Assembly (NCBI RefSeq): GCF_025144145.1
Contig: NZ_CP083551.1
Span: 1 to 44,593, forward strand
Source of the DNA: Leisingera sp. M658
Lineage (GTDB): Bacteria; Pseudomonadota; Alphaproteobacteria; Rhodobacterales; Rhodobacteraceae
Direction of reading: 5' to 3'
DNA: 44,593 nt
Shown here in pieces: positions 30,205 to 38,121 of the stretch (its first letter is position 1; each line of letters begins with the position of its first letter). The position numbers were made by a program, and so were the translations under genes. The notes beneath the pieces were generated by a model, which was not told the DNA's origin, searched no databases, and saw only the letters and a program-made list of their open reading frames with translations.

Positions 30205-32337
30205 CTATGCAACTTCGGGGCTGGGAAGATCGACGCCAAGCGACGAAAGCAGCTCCTTGGTCCCTTCTGGCGATGCTAGCTTCCCGGATTTCTTGAGCGC
30301 AGCGAGCTTTTCCCTCGCGCTCGAATGATCCAGTTTCAGCCGTTCCGGCATGATCTTGCCGGGGTCTTCAATTTCCTCGGTGGTCATTTCAACGCTGGCT
30401 GGCTGGCCGTTCGCAACATTCTCGTCGCGATGCGCTGCCAGAGCAGTGATCCGAGCCATTTCTTCCCGCAGTGCCATCACCTCTTCGCGGGTTTGGGCCT
30501 GTTCTTTGCGCAGTTCCCGGTTTTCCGCTTCTACCCGCGAAACCTTGTCATCGAGCGGGTTGGGAATGATCGAGGGTATGTCGGGCGGAGCAATCTTAGA
30601 GCGCTCCAAGAAAACTTCTTCGGCATAGAAGCGCAGCTTGTTCGCCATGACAGGCGGTTGTCCCGCGATGATCACAAGGGCTTTGGATTGATCCATTGCC
30701 AGAAGCTCCTGGGGCATCATCAGGGAGCGTTTTTGCTCGCTGGTGCTGACTGTGGTGCCTTTGCTGTGCGCGAGGTGCTTCGACTTGGATTCGCTTTTGC
30801 TTTCCATTGCCAAGGTGCCGAACCGTTCAGACAGATTGCGCGCTTCCTTCAGGCTTTTCGGCGTGAACACGACCTCGACACCCGCGTTGTCCATGTACGC
30901 CGCTGCGCCATCCGCGCCGTAAATGTCGGAAAGCTGAGCGGGCGTCTGAATGATCGTCAGAACCTTTAGGCCGTAGCCGGCGAAATAACCGATGCCGCGC
31001 TTGAAGGATGGCAGTTCACCAACGGCGGCAAATTCGTCCATGCACAGCAGAACCTTGTGCTTCAGCTCAGGATTGTTTTCCGGAAGTTCCTGCATGTTGG
31101 CGTCAGCACAGGACTGAAAGAAAAGGTTCAGCAGGGGCCCCAGGCGCCCGAGGTTGTTGGGGGTGATGCCGACGTAAATCGACATGCGCTGTTTTCTCAG
31201 GTCCGCGAAATTGAAGTCAGATTCTGACGTGGCACGGTCGAGCATGGGGTTTGCGAACAAGCCCAAGTTGGCTGTGATGGTGGATTTGACGCTCTCAAAG
31301 GTGTTTTCAGACTTGGAGATAAAGTCGGTCAAGGCGGCTTCTGTCTGCCAGGACAGGGGACGGTTTTCAGCTTTCCTGCCCTCGATCCGCCTCCTGAACG
31401 TCTCAACGACATTGCCGCTCAAAGTGAGCTGACGGAAGATCTCGCCCAAGGTGAACGGCAGCTCCGGGGTTTCTGCGAGATAACCGCCGACGCCGACGAA
31501 CGCTGTTTGTGCAGCTCGATCAAAGAACGGGTCTTTTGACTGCACTGGAATGAAGAGATCGGCAAGCCGCTGCAGATCTTCAATCTGGAAGTCACCGCCG
31601 CGGCGAACCGTTGACAGGGGGTTCCAGCGATGGGTTTTGCCATTGGGATCCAGCGGGTCGAAGAGATAGACGTCCTGGCCGCCGCTTTTGCGGAACCCAG
31701 CCGTCAGCGTCCAGTTCTCTTTTTTAATGTCGAGGATCACGGCCGACCCGGGCCAGTTTAGCAAGTTTGGAACAACGACACCGACACCCTTGCCTGAGCG
31801 CGTGGGGGCATACAGAAACATATGTTCAGGCCCGCCATAGGTCAGCAAGTTCTTGGTCGTCAGGTGGCCGGTGGCCGCGATCTTGACAGCTCCGCCTTCC
31901 TCAACGTGGCGGCCCAGCTTGTCCACGGGTTTGCCGTAATTCCGGGAGGGCAGGGGGCCGGTGAACCCGGCGATCAGCCCATTTTTGGACCGCAAGCCCG
32001 CGGCCTTAATGTCCCGATCCTCAGCAAAGCGAGCCTTGCCGTGCAGATCCTGTTTTGGCTTGTTCATCAGGAACGCCAGAACAATGAACAGGGCGGGTGC
32101 CAGTCCTGCGTAGCCGGAGAGTTTGACCCATTTTGATACTTCGGCCCCCGAGTAGTCAGAGAGGGCAATTCGGGGCCATAGAAAGAGATCTTGGATAGGG
32201 TCAAAGGAGAGGTTCAAACTTCGGCTGAGGACGAAGCCAGACAGGGCCAAGCCGCCACCGATCGAAAGGAGTGCGCAGAAGCCAAGGAATGAGCCCTTTG
32301 CCGCTGGCGAAAGGTCAGGCCATTTTTCAAGTATCAT
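30205..32337 (-). CDS. virD4: Type IV coupling protein VirD4/TraG
   Basis: 710 residues. Two N-terminal membrane segments (about 15-40 and 74-91), then Walker A APTRSGKG (177-184) and Walker B LLCMDEFAAVGE (Asp434/Glu435). TQ/P-type motifs follow (ITPNNLG, about 391; IIQTPAQLSDIYG). The coupling protein links the relaxosome to the VirB channel at the inner membrane. The C-terminal extension of about 120 residues has a coiled coil (SRVEAENRELRKEQAQTREE). The start overlaps the virB11 stop (ATGA). Confidence 0.95.
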   Translation of the reverse strand: MILEKWPDLSPAAKGSFLGFCALLSIGGGLALSGFVLSRSLNLSFDPIQDLFLWPRIALSDYSGAEVSKWVKLSGYAGLAPALFIVLAFLMNKPKQDLHGKARFAEDRDIKAAGLRSKNGLIAGFTGPLPSRNYGKPVDKLGRHVEEGGAVKIAATGHLTTKNLLTYGGPEHMFLYAPTRSGKGVGVVVPNLLNWPGSAVILDIKKENWTLTAGFRKSGGQDVYLFDPLDPNGKTHRWNPLSTVRRGGDFQIEDLQRLADLFIPVQSKDPFFDRAAQTAFVGVGGYLAETPELPFTLGEIFRQLTLSGNVVETFRRRIEGRKAENRPLSWQTEAALTDFISKSENTFESVKSTITANLGLFANPMLDRATSESDFNFADLRKQRMSIYVGITPNNLGRLGPLLNLFFQSCADANMQELPENNPELKHKVLLCMDEFAAVGELPSFKRGIGYFAGYGLKVLTIIQTPAQLSDIYGADGAAAYMDNAGVEVVFTPKSLKEARNLSERFGTLAMESKSESKSKHLAHSKGTTVSTSEQKRSLMMPQELLAMDQSKALVIIAGQPPVMANKLRFYAEEVFLERSKIAPPDIPSIIPNPLDDKVSRVEAENRELRKEQAQTREEVMALREEMARITALAAHRDENVANGQPASVEMTTEEIEDPGKIMPERLKLDHSSAREKLAALKKSGKLASPEGTKELLSSLGVDLPSPEVA

Positions 32338-33362
32338 GACGTTACACCTTCAAATTTCCGGCGTGGGTCAAAGTAGATTTCGGTGATGCGATACCTGCCG
32401 TTGCCGCGCTTTACCTGCACAACCACATCGACCATCTGGAACAGCATTTCCTTGATCTCAGATCGCTTCAGATCGCGCCCCGCATCACTTTCCTTCACCA
32501 GCAAGGCGAGCTGTTCAAAAGCCAACATGGCGGAATCCGCGTGAATAGTGGTGATCGAGCCGGAATGCCCGGTGTTGACATTGCGCAGGTAATAGAACGC
32601 CTCTGCGTCCCGCAGCTCCTGCAGGAAGATCCGATCAGGGCGCATCCGCAGAGAACTTTCAAGAAGCTGGCGGGCGGAGAGTTTCGCCTGGCCCTGGCCG
32701 TCCTTCGAATAGATCAAGCGCACATTGTTTGGCTGGGGAATGACCAGCTCCACGGTGTCCTCAATCGTGATGATGCGTTCGTGCTCTGGAATTACTGGGA
32801 TCAGAGCTTTTGAAAAGGTGGTTTTGCCAGAGCCGGTCGAGCCGGACACTAGAATGTTTTTCTTGTTCAGCACCGCGCACTGCAGAAATTCTTTCCAGGA
32901 TTTTGCGGCATGGAATTCAAGCAGCTTTTGGTCGACCTCAGACAGCGAATTGGTTTCGGTTAGAACCTCATCGAACATGCCCGACTGTTCGTAGTCGTCC
33001 AGAGTGAAGGTGCGCTCAGCAGGTTTCCGGATCGTGATGCTGACTGTGCCATCCGGAACCGCCGGTGGGATAACAATCTGGATCCGCTCGCCACCGGGCA
33101 AGGAGCCGGAAAGGATAGGTTTTGTAGCGCTGATAGTTTGTTTGGTGAAGGTTGCCGCAGTGGTGGCAAAGCTGTTCAGGTGTGCGAAGGTGAGCGCGTC
33201 GATCTGTTCGACCTTCCAGCCGTCATAGGTTTCTATGAAAAGCTCTTGAGGCCGGTTAATGCACAACTCAATAACATCCGGCCGGTTGAGGTGGTGTTGA
33301 ATCGGAGCCAAGAAGGAAGCAAGCCCCGCTGGGGCTTGCCGGGGCGTGTTTCCATCGAGCAT
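32334..33362 (-). CDS. virB11: VirB11 secretion ATPase
   Basis: 342 residues. Walker A GSTGSGKT (174-181), Asp box region ITIEDTVEL, Walker B-like LRMRPDRIFLQELRDAEAF and His box NTGHSGSITTIHADS. This hexameric cytoplasmic ATPase powers pilus assembly and substrate transfer. Its length is normal for the family. Four bases separate it from virB10. Confidence 0.95.
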   Translation of the reverse strand: MLDGNTPRQAPAGLASFLAPIQHHLNRPDVIELCINRPQELFIETYDGWKVEQIDALTFAHLNSFATTAATFTKQTISATKPILSGSLPGGERIQIVIPPAVPDGTVSITIRKPAERTFTLDDYEQSGMFDEVLTETNSLSEVDQKLLEFHAAKSWKEFLQCAVLNKKNILVSGSTGSGKTTFSKALIPVIPEHERIITIEDTVELVIPQPNNVRLIYSKDGQGQAKLSARQLLESSLRMRPDRIFLQELRDAEAFYYLRNVNTGHSGSITTIHADSAMLAFEQLALLVKESDAGRDLKRSEIKEMLFQMVDVVVQVKRGNGRYRITEIYFDPRRKFEGVTS

Positions 33363-33366
33363 GGTT

Positions 33367-34509
33367 CTACCTCGTTTTCAGGCGGTATACGTTAGAAAAA
33401 TCAAGGTCTCGGGCCACCATAACAGCAACCTCTTCACCTTGGTTCTTACGCAGAATGATTGGGACGTTGATGGTGCTTTGCAGTTCAGTCTGAGCCAGGT
33501 TACTCACGCCATCCGTTGTGTTCTCAATGGTGTCAGCATTGCTTTGGCTGGCTGCGTAGCCGGCCAAGGCATCGTCAATCACAGACAACAGAATGGTGCC
33601 GCCGAAACGCGTCCAAAACTGAGTGTCAATGTCGCCGTTGAAGCCGGCACGGCCGAGGCCGTCAGTCCCGGCCGAGTCGAGAGTGACCACCACGCCATGA
33701 GGTGTTTCCGCCCGCGTCCAGATCACAAAGAGGCGCTTTGTCCCGCGTTGCAGGCCGCCACGATACTGCCCGACAATGCGTGTCCCCTTTTCCAAAAGAA
33801 TGACGGTGCCGGTGGTCGAATAGATGTTGTCTGTGACAGTGCATCTGACCATTCCAGGTTGGGATGAATCCATGGCGGTATCGAGTGCGCATGGGATTAT
33901 GGTCCCTTGGGTTATCGTCAGGTGAGGGTTTTCTAGCACGGTTGCCAGGGAACTGTTCAGCTTGGTTGTCTGCAAGTCCGTCGCCAGGCCCGAGGCACCC
34001 TGACCCTGCCCGTTATCAGTGTTTCCAAACAAACTGCCGCCAGTTGCCCCGTCTGCATTTGCCTGAGGGGTGTTCCGGGCCGTGCCCTCGTATGCCATAA
34101 GCGGAGCCCGCTTTGAGCTTTCAAACAACAGTTCGGCTTGGGATGGTTCGACCGGAAGTTGCTGTTCTTCGATTCTGATCCGTTCGATAGGACCAACCGG
34201 CTTTTCTTCGTTCTGGGGAGTTGCTGGTGCCGGAGTTTCAGGCTGCGGTTCCGCAATATCGGCGGGCTGAAACTGGCTGCCAGATCGAATACGGCGTGTG
34301 CTTTCCGTCACCTCTTCGACCGGCTGTTCCTCAGCTGAGGGCCATTGCAGAAAAGCGAGAACGCCAAGAAACGCGATGCCCGCGGCCACGCCGAGCTTTT
34401 TCCCCGTGTCCGAGCCGCCAGCCTTGGCTTTGCTGTCAGCAATCGAGGTGATACCACGTTCACCGTCCAGGGTCTGCCCATCGGTGGAGCTGTCTTGATC
34501 AATTGCCAT
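33367..34509 (-). CDS. virB10: VirB10/TrbI channel scaffold
   Basis: 380 residues. Cytoplasmic N-terminus, one membrane segment (about 39-56, GVAAGIAFLGVLAFLQWP), a periplasmic Pro/Glu-rich linker (about 80-115) and the C-terminal TrbI domain (LTITQGTIIPCALDTAMDS onward) that forms the outer-membrane pore with VirB9 and VirB7. The length is typical. The ATG overlaps the virB9 stop (TAATG). Confidence 0.95.
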   Translation of the reverse strand: MAIDQDSSTDGQTLDGERGITSIADSKAKAGGSDTGKKLGVAAGIAFLGVLAFLQWPSAEEQPVEEVTESTRRIRSGSQFQPADIAEPQPETPAPATPQNEEKPVGPIERIRIEEQQLPVEPSQAELLFESSKRAPLMAYEGTARNTPQANADGATGGSLFGNTDNGQGQGASGLATDLQTTKLNSSLATVLENPHLTITQGTIIPCALDTAMDSSQPGMVRCTVTDNIYSTTGTVILLEKGTRIVGQYRGGLQRGTKRLFVIWTRAETPHGVVVTLDSAGTDGLGRAGFNGDIDTQFWTRFGGTILLSVIDDALAGYAASQSNADTIENTTDGVSNLAQTELQSTINVPIILRKNQGEEVAVMVARDLDFSNVYRLKTR

Positions 34510-35360
34510 TATTGGCTCCCTCCAATGACTTCGCGATTTACACGGTGGCTGGTTGTACTGGTGCTGATCGCCGTGTGTCCCTTGCCGACGCCTACGTTGT
34601 AGACGGCAGTGACTTCCCGCCCCAGGCGGAGGCGGATTTCATGGGCAACGCCATGCACAATCACCTCGTTGCGGTGAACAGTGGTGTTTGCCAGGCGTTC
34701 TTCACCGTCGGTTCCAACCATGTAGACGGACGGCAAGCGATTGCTGCGCTTGAAGGTTAGAACTGTCATATCTCCGTTGTCGTAGACGGTAGACGGCTGA
34801 AGATTGCGCGAGCCAGCTGCGAGATACTGCCAGTTTTTGGTTCCTGAGTGCGCCACGGAAGCCGACAGGCGGGAGCGCGCTGCTTGCTCCTGGGCTGCTT
34901 GCCTATCAGCTGCGCGCGCCTCCCGGCGGGCCTCGGCTTCATCGCGGGGATAGCGGAAACGCACCTGAAAATACACATCGCGGTTGTTCACCATGATGTC
35001 GCCTTCGCGGGTGATCAGCTCGAACGAGTAAGTTCGGGTTGTTCCGTCGGAACGGACGGTCGCAATTTGAAGGTTTGTTGGGGGGTGAGCCTCACGGGCT
35101 TTCAGGTATAGGATGTTGCCTCGCGGCTTGAACTCCCAAGCGACGGTATCGCCGCCGCCAACGTCCAAGATTTCTTCGGATTGGGAGAATACAATTTGAA
35201 CAGCCGTTCGCACCGTGCCGACGACACGCACCACGTCCCATTCATTGTAGTTGACCGACCGGACCCGGCTGTCCGAGGTACTGGGGTTAGGAACATCCAG
35301 CGAGAAGGCAGGGGAAGCGGCCAAGAGGCAGGCAGCGACGAGAGGAACAAAGCGTTTCAT
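34509..35360 (-). CDS. virB9: VirB9 outer core complex protein
   Basis: 283 residues with a Sec signal peptide (MKRFVPLVAACLLAASPAFS). The N-terminal region has the conserved RVRSVNYNEWDVVRVVGTV. The C-terminal CagX/VirB9 part (about 190-270) includes TVYDNGDMTVLTFKR, with IRLRLGREVTAVYNVGVG near the end. It forms the core complex with VirB7 and VirB10. The start overlaps virB8 (ATGA). Confidence 0.93.
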   Translation of the reverse strand: MKRFVPLVAACLLAASPAFSLDVPNPSTSDSRVRSVNYNEWDVVRVVGTVRTAVQIVFSQSEEILDVGGGDTVAWEFKPRGNILYLKAREAHPPTNLQIATVRSDGTTRTYSFELITREGDIMVNNRDVYFQVRFRYPRDEAEARREARAADRQAAQEQAARSRLSASVAHSGTKNWQYLAAGSRNLQPSTVYDNGDMTVLTFKRSNRLPSVYMVGTDGEERLANTTVHRNEVIVHGVAHEIRLRLGREVTAVYNVGVGKGHTAISTSTTSHRVNREVIGGSQ

Positions 35361-36040
35361 TGCACCACCTCCGGATCTGCGCGGTAGTCGGTGACGACAA
35401 AGCCGAGCGGGTTAATCATACGGTCCTGTGAGCTGATTTCAGCCTGACCATCGAATGTGTAGGTAAGGGTCGCGACCCACTGGCTGCGCCGCTCCAGGTC
35501 CTCGTCCTCGTTCTTGGTGACGCGGTAAAAGCGAACCTGCGCCAGCCCGTCGTCCAGAAAGGAAACCGAACGAATTTGAACTTCGGCCTTGGTCTTTTTT
35601 CCGAAGATGTATTGCGGACTGTCCGGGTTCGATGCGTTGTAGTGTGCCGCAAATTCAGTCTGTTCTTCCGGGCCGGACATAATCTGCACATGGTCAAAAA
35701 TGACGCTGCGCGCGGCATAGGAATAGCCTTCGCGTGTGCGGACGTAGAGCGCCAGAAAATACTTGGCGATGGCCTCGTTATAGACTTCCTGGCCGTCGGT
35801 AAGCGCCGTCATGACTTCCGGAACGCCGGTGGCTTCATCGACCCGGATAACGAATGGCTCAACCGTTTTCAGAGGGGCCAGGAACGCAACGGCTGTAACG
35901 CTAGCGATTGCAATCAAGCTGGAAACACTAGCTACAGTCCACGCTAAAACCTTCGACCGCTGCGCAGCCGAGAGCCTGTCCTGATCAAAGGTGCGGGCCT
36001 CATCAAAATACTGCTGAAGCTCTTTATCACTGTGGATCAT
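35357..36040 (-). CDS. virB8: VirB8 inner-membrane assembly factor
   Basis: 227 residues from the ATG at 36040, chosen because GGAG lies six to seven bases upstream; the earlier in-frame ATG (36052) has its AGGA too close. One membrane segment (VLAWTVASVSSLIAIASVTAVAFLA) and a periplasmic NTF2-like domain. The conserved IRSVSFLDDGLAQVRFYR and WVATLTYTF are seen. The start lies inside the virB7 3' end. Confidence 0.93.
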   Translation of the reverse strand: MIHSDKELQQYFDEARTFDQDRLSAAQRSKVLAWTVASVSSLIAIASVTAVAFLAPLKTVEPFVIRVDEATGVPEVMTALTDGQEVYNEAIAKYFLALYVRTREGYSYAARSVIFDHVQIMSGPEEQTEFAAHYNASNPDSPQYIFGKKTKAEVQIRSVSFLDDGLAQVRFYRVTKNEDEDLERRSQWVATLTYTFDGQAEISSQDRMINPLGFVVTDYRADPEVVQ

Positions 36041-36221
36041 TGGTCGCTCCATTTCCTTTGACACCAATCTCTGACTGCTTGCGCTGAAGCGCTTCTTGGT
36101 AGTTCCATTGTGTCGGATTGAGAGGACGAACGATTGAGCCTTGTACGGTAGGCAAAGGCGTAGTTGTTGCGCACCCTGCCGCAGAAAACCCGAGCAGGGC
36201 TAAGAAAACCAAATTTTTCAT
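36027..36221 (-). CDS. virB7: VirB7-like lipoprotein
   Basis: 64 residues. Signal with lipobox AAGC (Cys17) in LVFLALLGFSAAGCATTT. Short length and position between virB6 and virB8 identify it as the outer-membrane lipoprotein of the core complex. AAGG lies upstream of the ATG at 36221. Confidence 0.8.
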   Translation of the reverse strand: MKNLVFLALLGFSAAGCATTTPLPTVQGSIVRPLNPTQWNYQEALQRKQSEIGVKGNGATNDPQ

Positions 36222-36263
36222 ATTTCAACCTTACTGTTTGTGGGGCGGCTGAATTTTCAGCCG

Positions 36264-37145
36264 CTAATCTCTCCGGGCACTGCCTCCGGAAGTGTTATTG
36301 TTGTTTCCGCCAGGTTTTGTGGCGTGCCGCTCGACGGCTCTTTGAAGCATTCCAGTCGATGCTTGTGCACCTGCTGACAAGCCAGCGGCAATTGAGGGAA
36401 CGAGGAAAAAGAATATGATCGCGCACAGCAGGCCGCTTACAAAGGCACCCCAGGCAGCACCGATATCGAGTGCTGAGGTTTGCGTGTAAATATTGCCGAG
36501 CAAGGAGACGACCACGCTGGTGAGGATAACGACCAGCAATTTCACCAGAGCAAAGTTCAGAATTTGCCCCAGCCAAGCAAAGAACCAACCACGCGTTGCA
36601 TCAAACAGCGCAAAGCAGATGAACAACGGCCCTATCGCGGCCATAATCGAAAGCGCAAATGTGGTTAGCAGGCTTACCACGAATGAAAGGGCTGCAAAGA
36701 AGAACGAAATGAATACAATCACCAAAGCGATTAAGCCACCGATCACCACACCTGCCCAACTTTCACTGGCATAGGTCTCTTTTACCTTGTCCGAGAACTC
36801 ATAGGCTTTGACCATCACGGAATCGCCGGGTATGGAGCCTGATCCACCCGTGAGTGAGTTAATGAAAGTTGCAGTTCCGTCGTTGATGGTGCTGCCAACC
36901 CAGCTCGTATAATCGCCTGCCGATGACACCAAGGACCAAATGATTGCGAGCTTAATGCCGCGAACAGCAAAATCCAAAACAGGTTCTTGAACGGCTCCAC
37001 GCATGATGGCGATGCCGTAGAGAATGAGATACAGCAACATCGCAGCAGTAAGGGGTGCGGTCAGAGCCGACGACATATTTCCAGCAATGGCGTCAGTCTG
37101 TGAAGTCAAATTGCTGATGAAGTTATCATAAAGGCTCTGCCACAT
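36264..37145 (-). CDS. virB6: VirB6 polytopic channel protein
   Basis: 293 residues with about six membrane segments (for example ALIVFISFFFAALSFVV and LLCAIIFFFLVPSIAAGL) and the family feature of a conserved Trp in the middle (RGWFFAWLGQILNFALVKLLVV). TrbL/VirB6 family. It forms part of the inner-membrane channel for DNA. It lies 8 bp downstream of eexN. Confidence 0.9.
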   Translation of the reverse strand: MWQSLYDNFISNLTSQTDAIAGNMSSALTAPLTAAMLLYLILYGIAIMRGAVQEPVLDFAVRGIKLAIIWSLVSSAGDYTSWVGSTINDGTATFINSLTGGSGSIPGDSVMVKAYEFSDKVKETYASESWAGVVIGGLIALVIVFISFFFAALSFVVSLLTTFALSIMAAIGPLFICFALFDATRGWFFAWLGQILNFALVKLLVVILTSVVVSLLGNIYTQTSALDIGAAWGAFVSGLLCAIIFFFLVPSIAAGLSAGAQASTGMLQRAVERHATKPGGNNNNTSGGSARRD

Positions 37146-37153
37146 GATCTTTC

Positions 37154-37423
37154 TTAGCTCCCGTCCCCATAAAGCGACTGGACTGCATCTTTTTGACGCT
37201 GCCGCCGTTCATCGCGGGCTACAGAACGTGCGGCGGTATCGGCATTGATGCAATTCGCATCCGAAATCGCGTTGTCAGTGACTTCACACTTCGCCAGCAT
37301 TTCTTGCCGCGCCTGAGGGTTGTCCAAAAAATACTGAACAGTGTGATTGGGTTCTTCTTCTTGGCAGGCCGTGAGAAGCAGGCCGGCAGCAAGGACGCCC
37401 GAAATTTGAAGATTCACTTTCAT
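37154..37423 (-). CDS. eexN: EexN-family entry-exclusion lipoprotein
   Basis: 89 residues. Lipobox LTAC (Cys20) followed by an acidic linker and the family pattern HTVQYFLDNPQARQEMLAKC and ISDANCINADTA. EexN proteins block redundant DNA uptake from cells carrying the same plasmid. The placement between virB5 and virB6, with ATGA overlap to virB5 and AAGGAG before the start, is typical. Confidence 0.85.
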   Translation of the reverse strand: MKVNLQISGVLAAGLLLTACQEEEPNHTVQYFLDNPQARQEMLAKCEVTDNAISDANCINADTAARSVARDERRQRQKDAVQSLYGDGS

Positions 37424-38121
37424 TGATACAACTCCTTTGCGGCTTCCAAAGTGGCCGCGCGATTTTGCGCAGCGATCTCCCGAGCGCGTTGGTCTTCAAC
37501 TGCCACCTGTGCCTCTTGCAGCATTGCCAGACCTTGAATTCGGTTCGTATCGTTCTGCAGCATTGCTGATTCCACCTGAAGGCGGGCCTGCAAGGCGTTG
37601 ACGTCTTTCTGAGTGGAGGCGCTGCCAATCGCCTGGCGTAAGCGCTCCAAGCCTGCCAACCGATCATCCGCGGATTGGACGATCCGCTCCCCAAATGCTG
37701 CATCGCGCGCCGATTGCGCACCGATCCGGTCCAATTCCTGGCGATAGAAGTCATCGGCTGAAATTTCAGACGCTGATACTTTAGTGTGATCCAAGAAACT
37801 TTGAGCTGCGCTGGACAAGTCCCCGAGGGCGTTAAGATCAACGTTGAGGGAACTTGCAATTTGCATTGCATCAGAACCTAGAAGTTCACGTACCTGCGGG
37901 TTGTTCAGAGCTGCGGCAATATCTGCCATGTTGGTGAGACCATTTACTGAGTCGTAGAGACGTTTGGCCTCCTCCAACTCCTTGACCATCTGCGCGATTT
38001 CCTGAGCGAACTCTTGCTTCGCATTGGCGATGGAAGCGGCGTCGATAACCGGCACACCGCCAGCAAAGGCGGGCTGAGCGAAGGCAAGGACGGAAAGCAG
38101 CAGTGCAGCCTGGATTTTCAT
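37420..38121 (-). CDS. virB5: VirB5 minor pilus protein
   Basis: 233 residues with a signal peptide ending near PAFAGG and a long helical mature part (QEFAQEIAQMVKELEEAKRL; Gln-rich helices). VirB5 localises to the pilus tip and helps contact recipients. The length and position after virB4 match. The start overlaps the virB4 stop (ATGA). Confidence 0.88.
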   Translation of the reverse strand: MKIQAALLLSVLAFAQPAFAGGVPVIDAASIANAKQEFAQEIAQMVKELEEAKRLYDSVNGLTNMADIAAALNNPQVRELLGSDAMQIASSLNVDLNALGDLSSAAQSFLDHTKVSASEISADDFYRQELDRIGAQSARDAAFGERIVQSADDRLAGLERLRQAIGSASTQKDVNALQARLQVESAMLQNDTNRIQGLAMLQEAQVAVEDQRAREIAAQNRAATLEAAKELYQ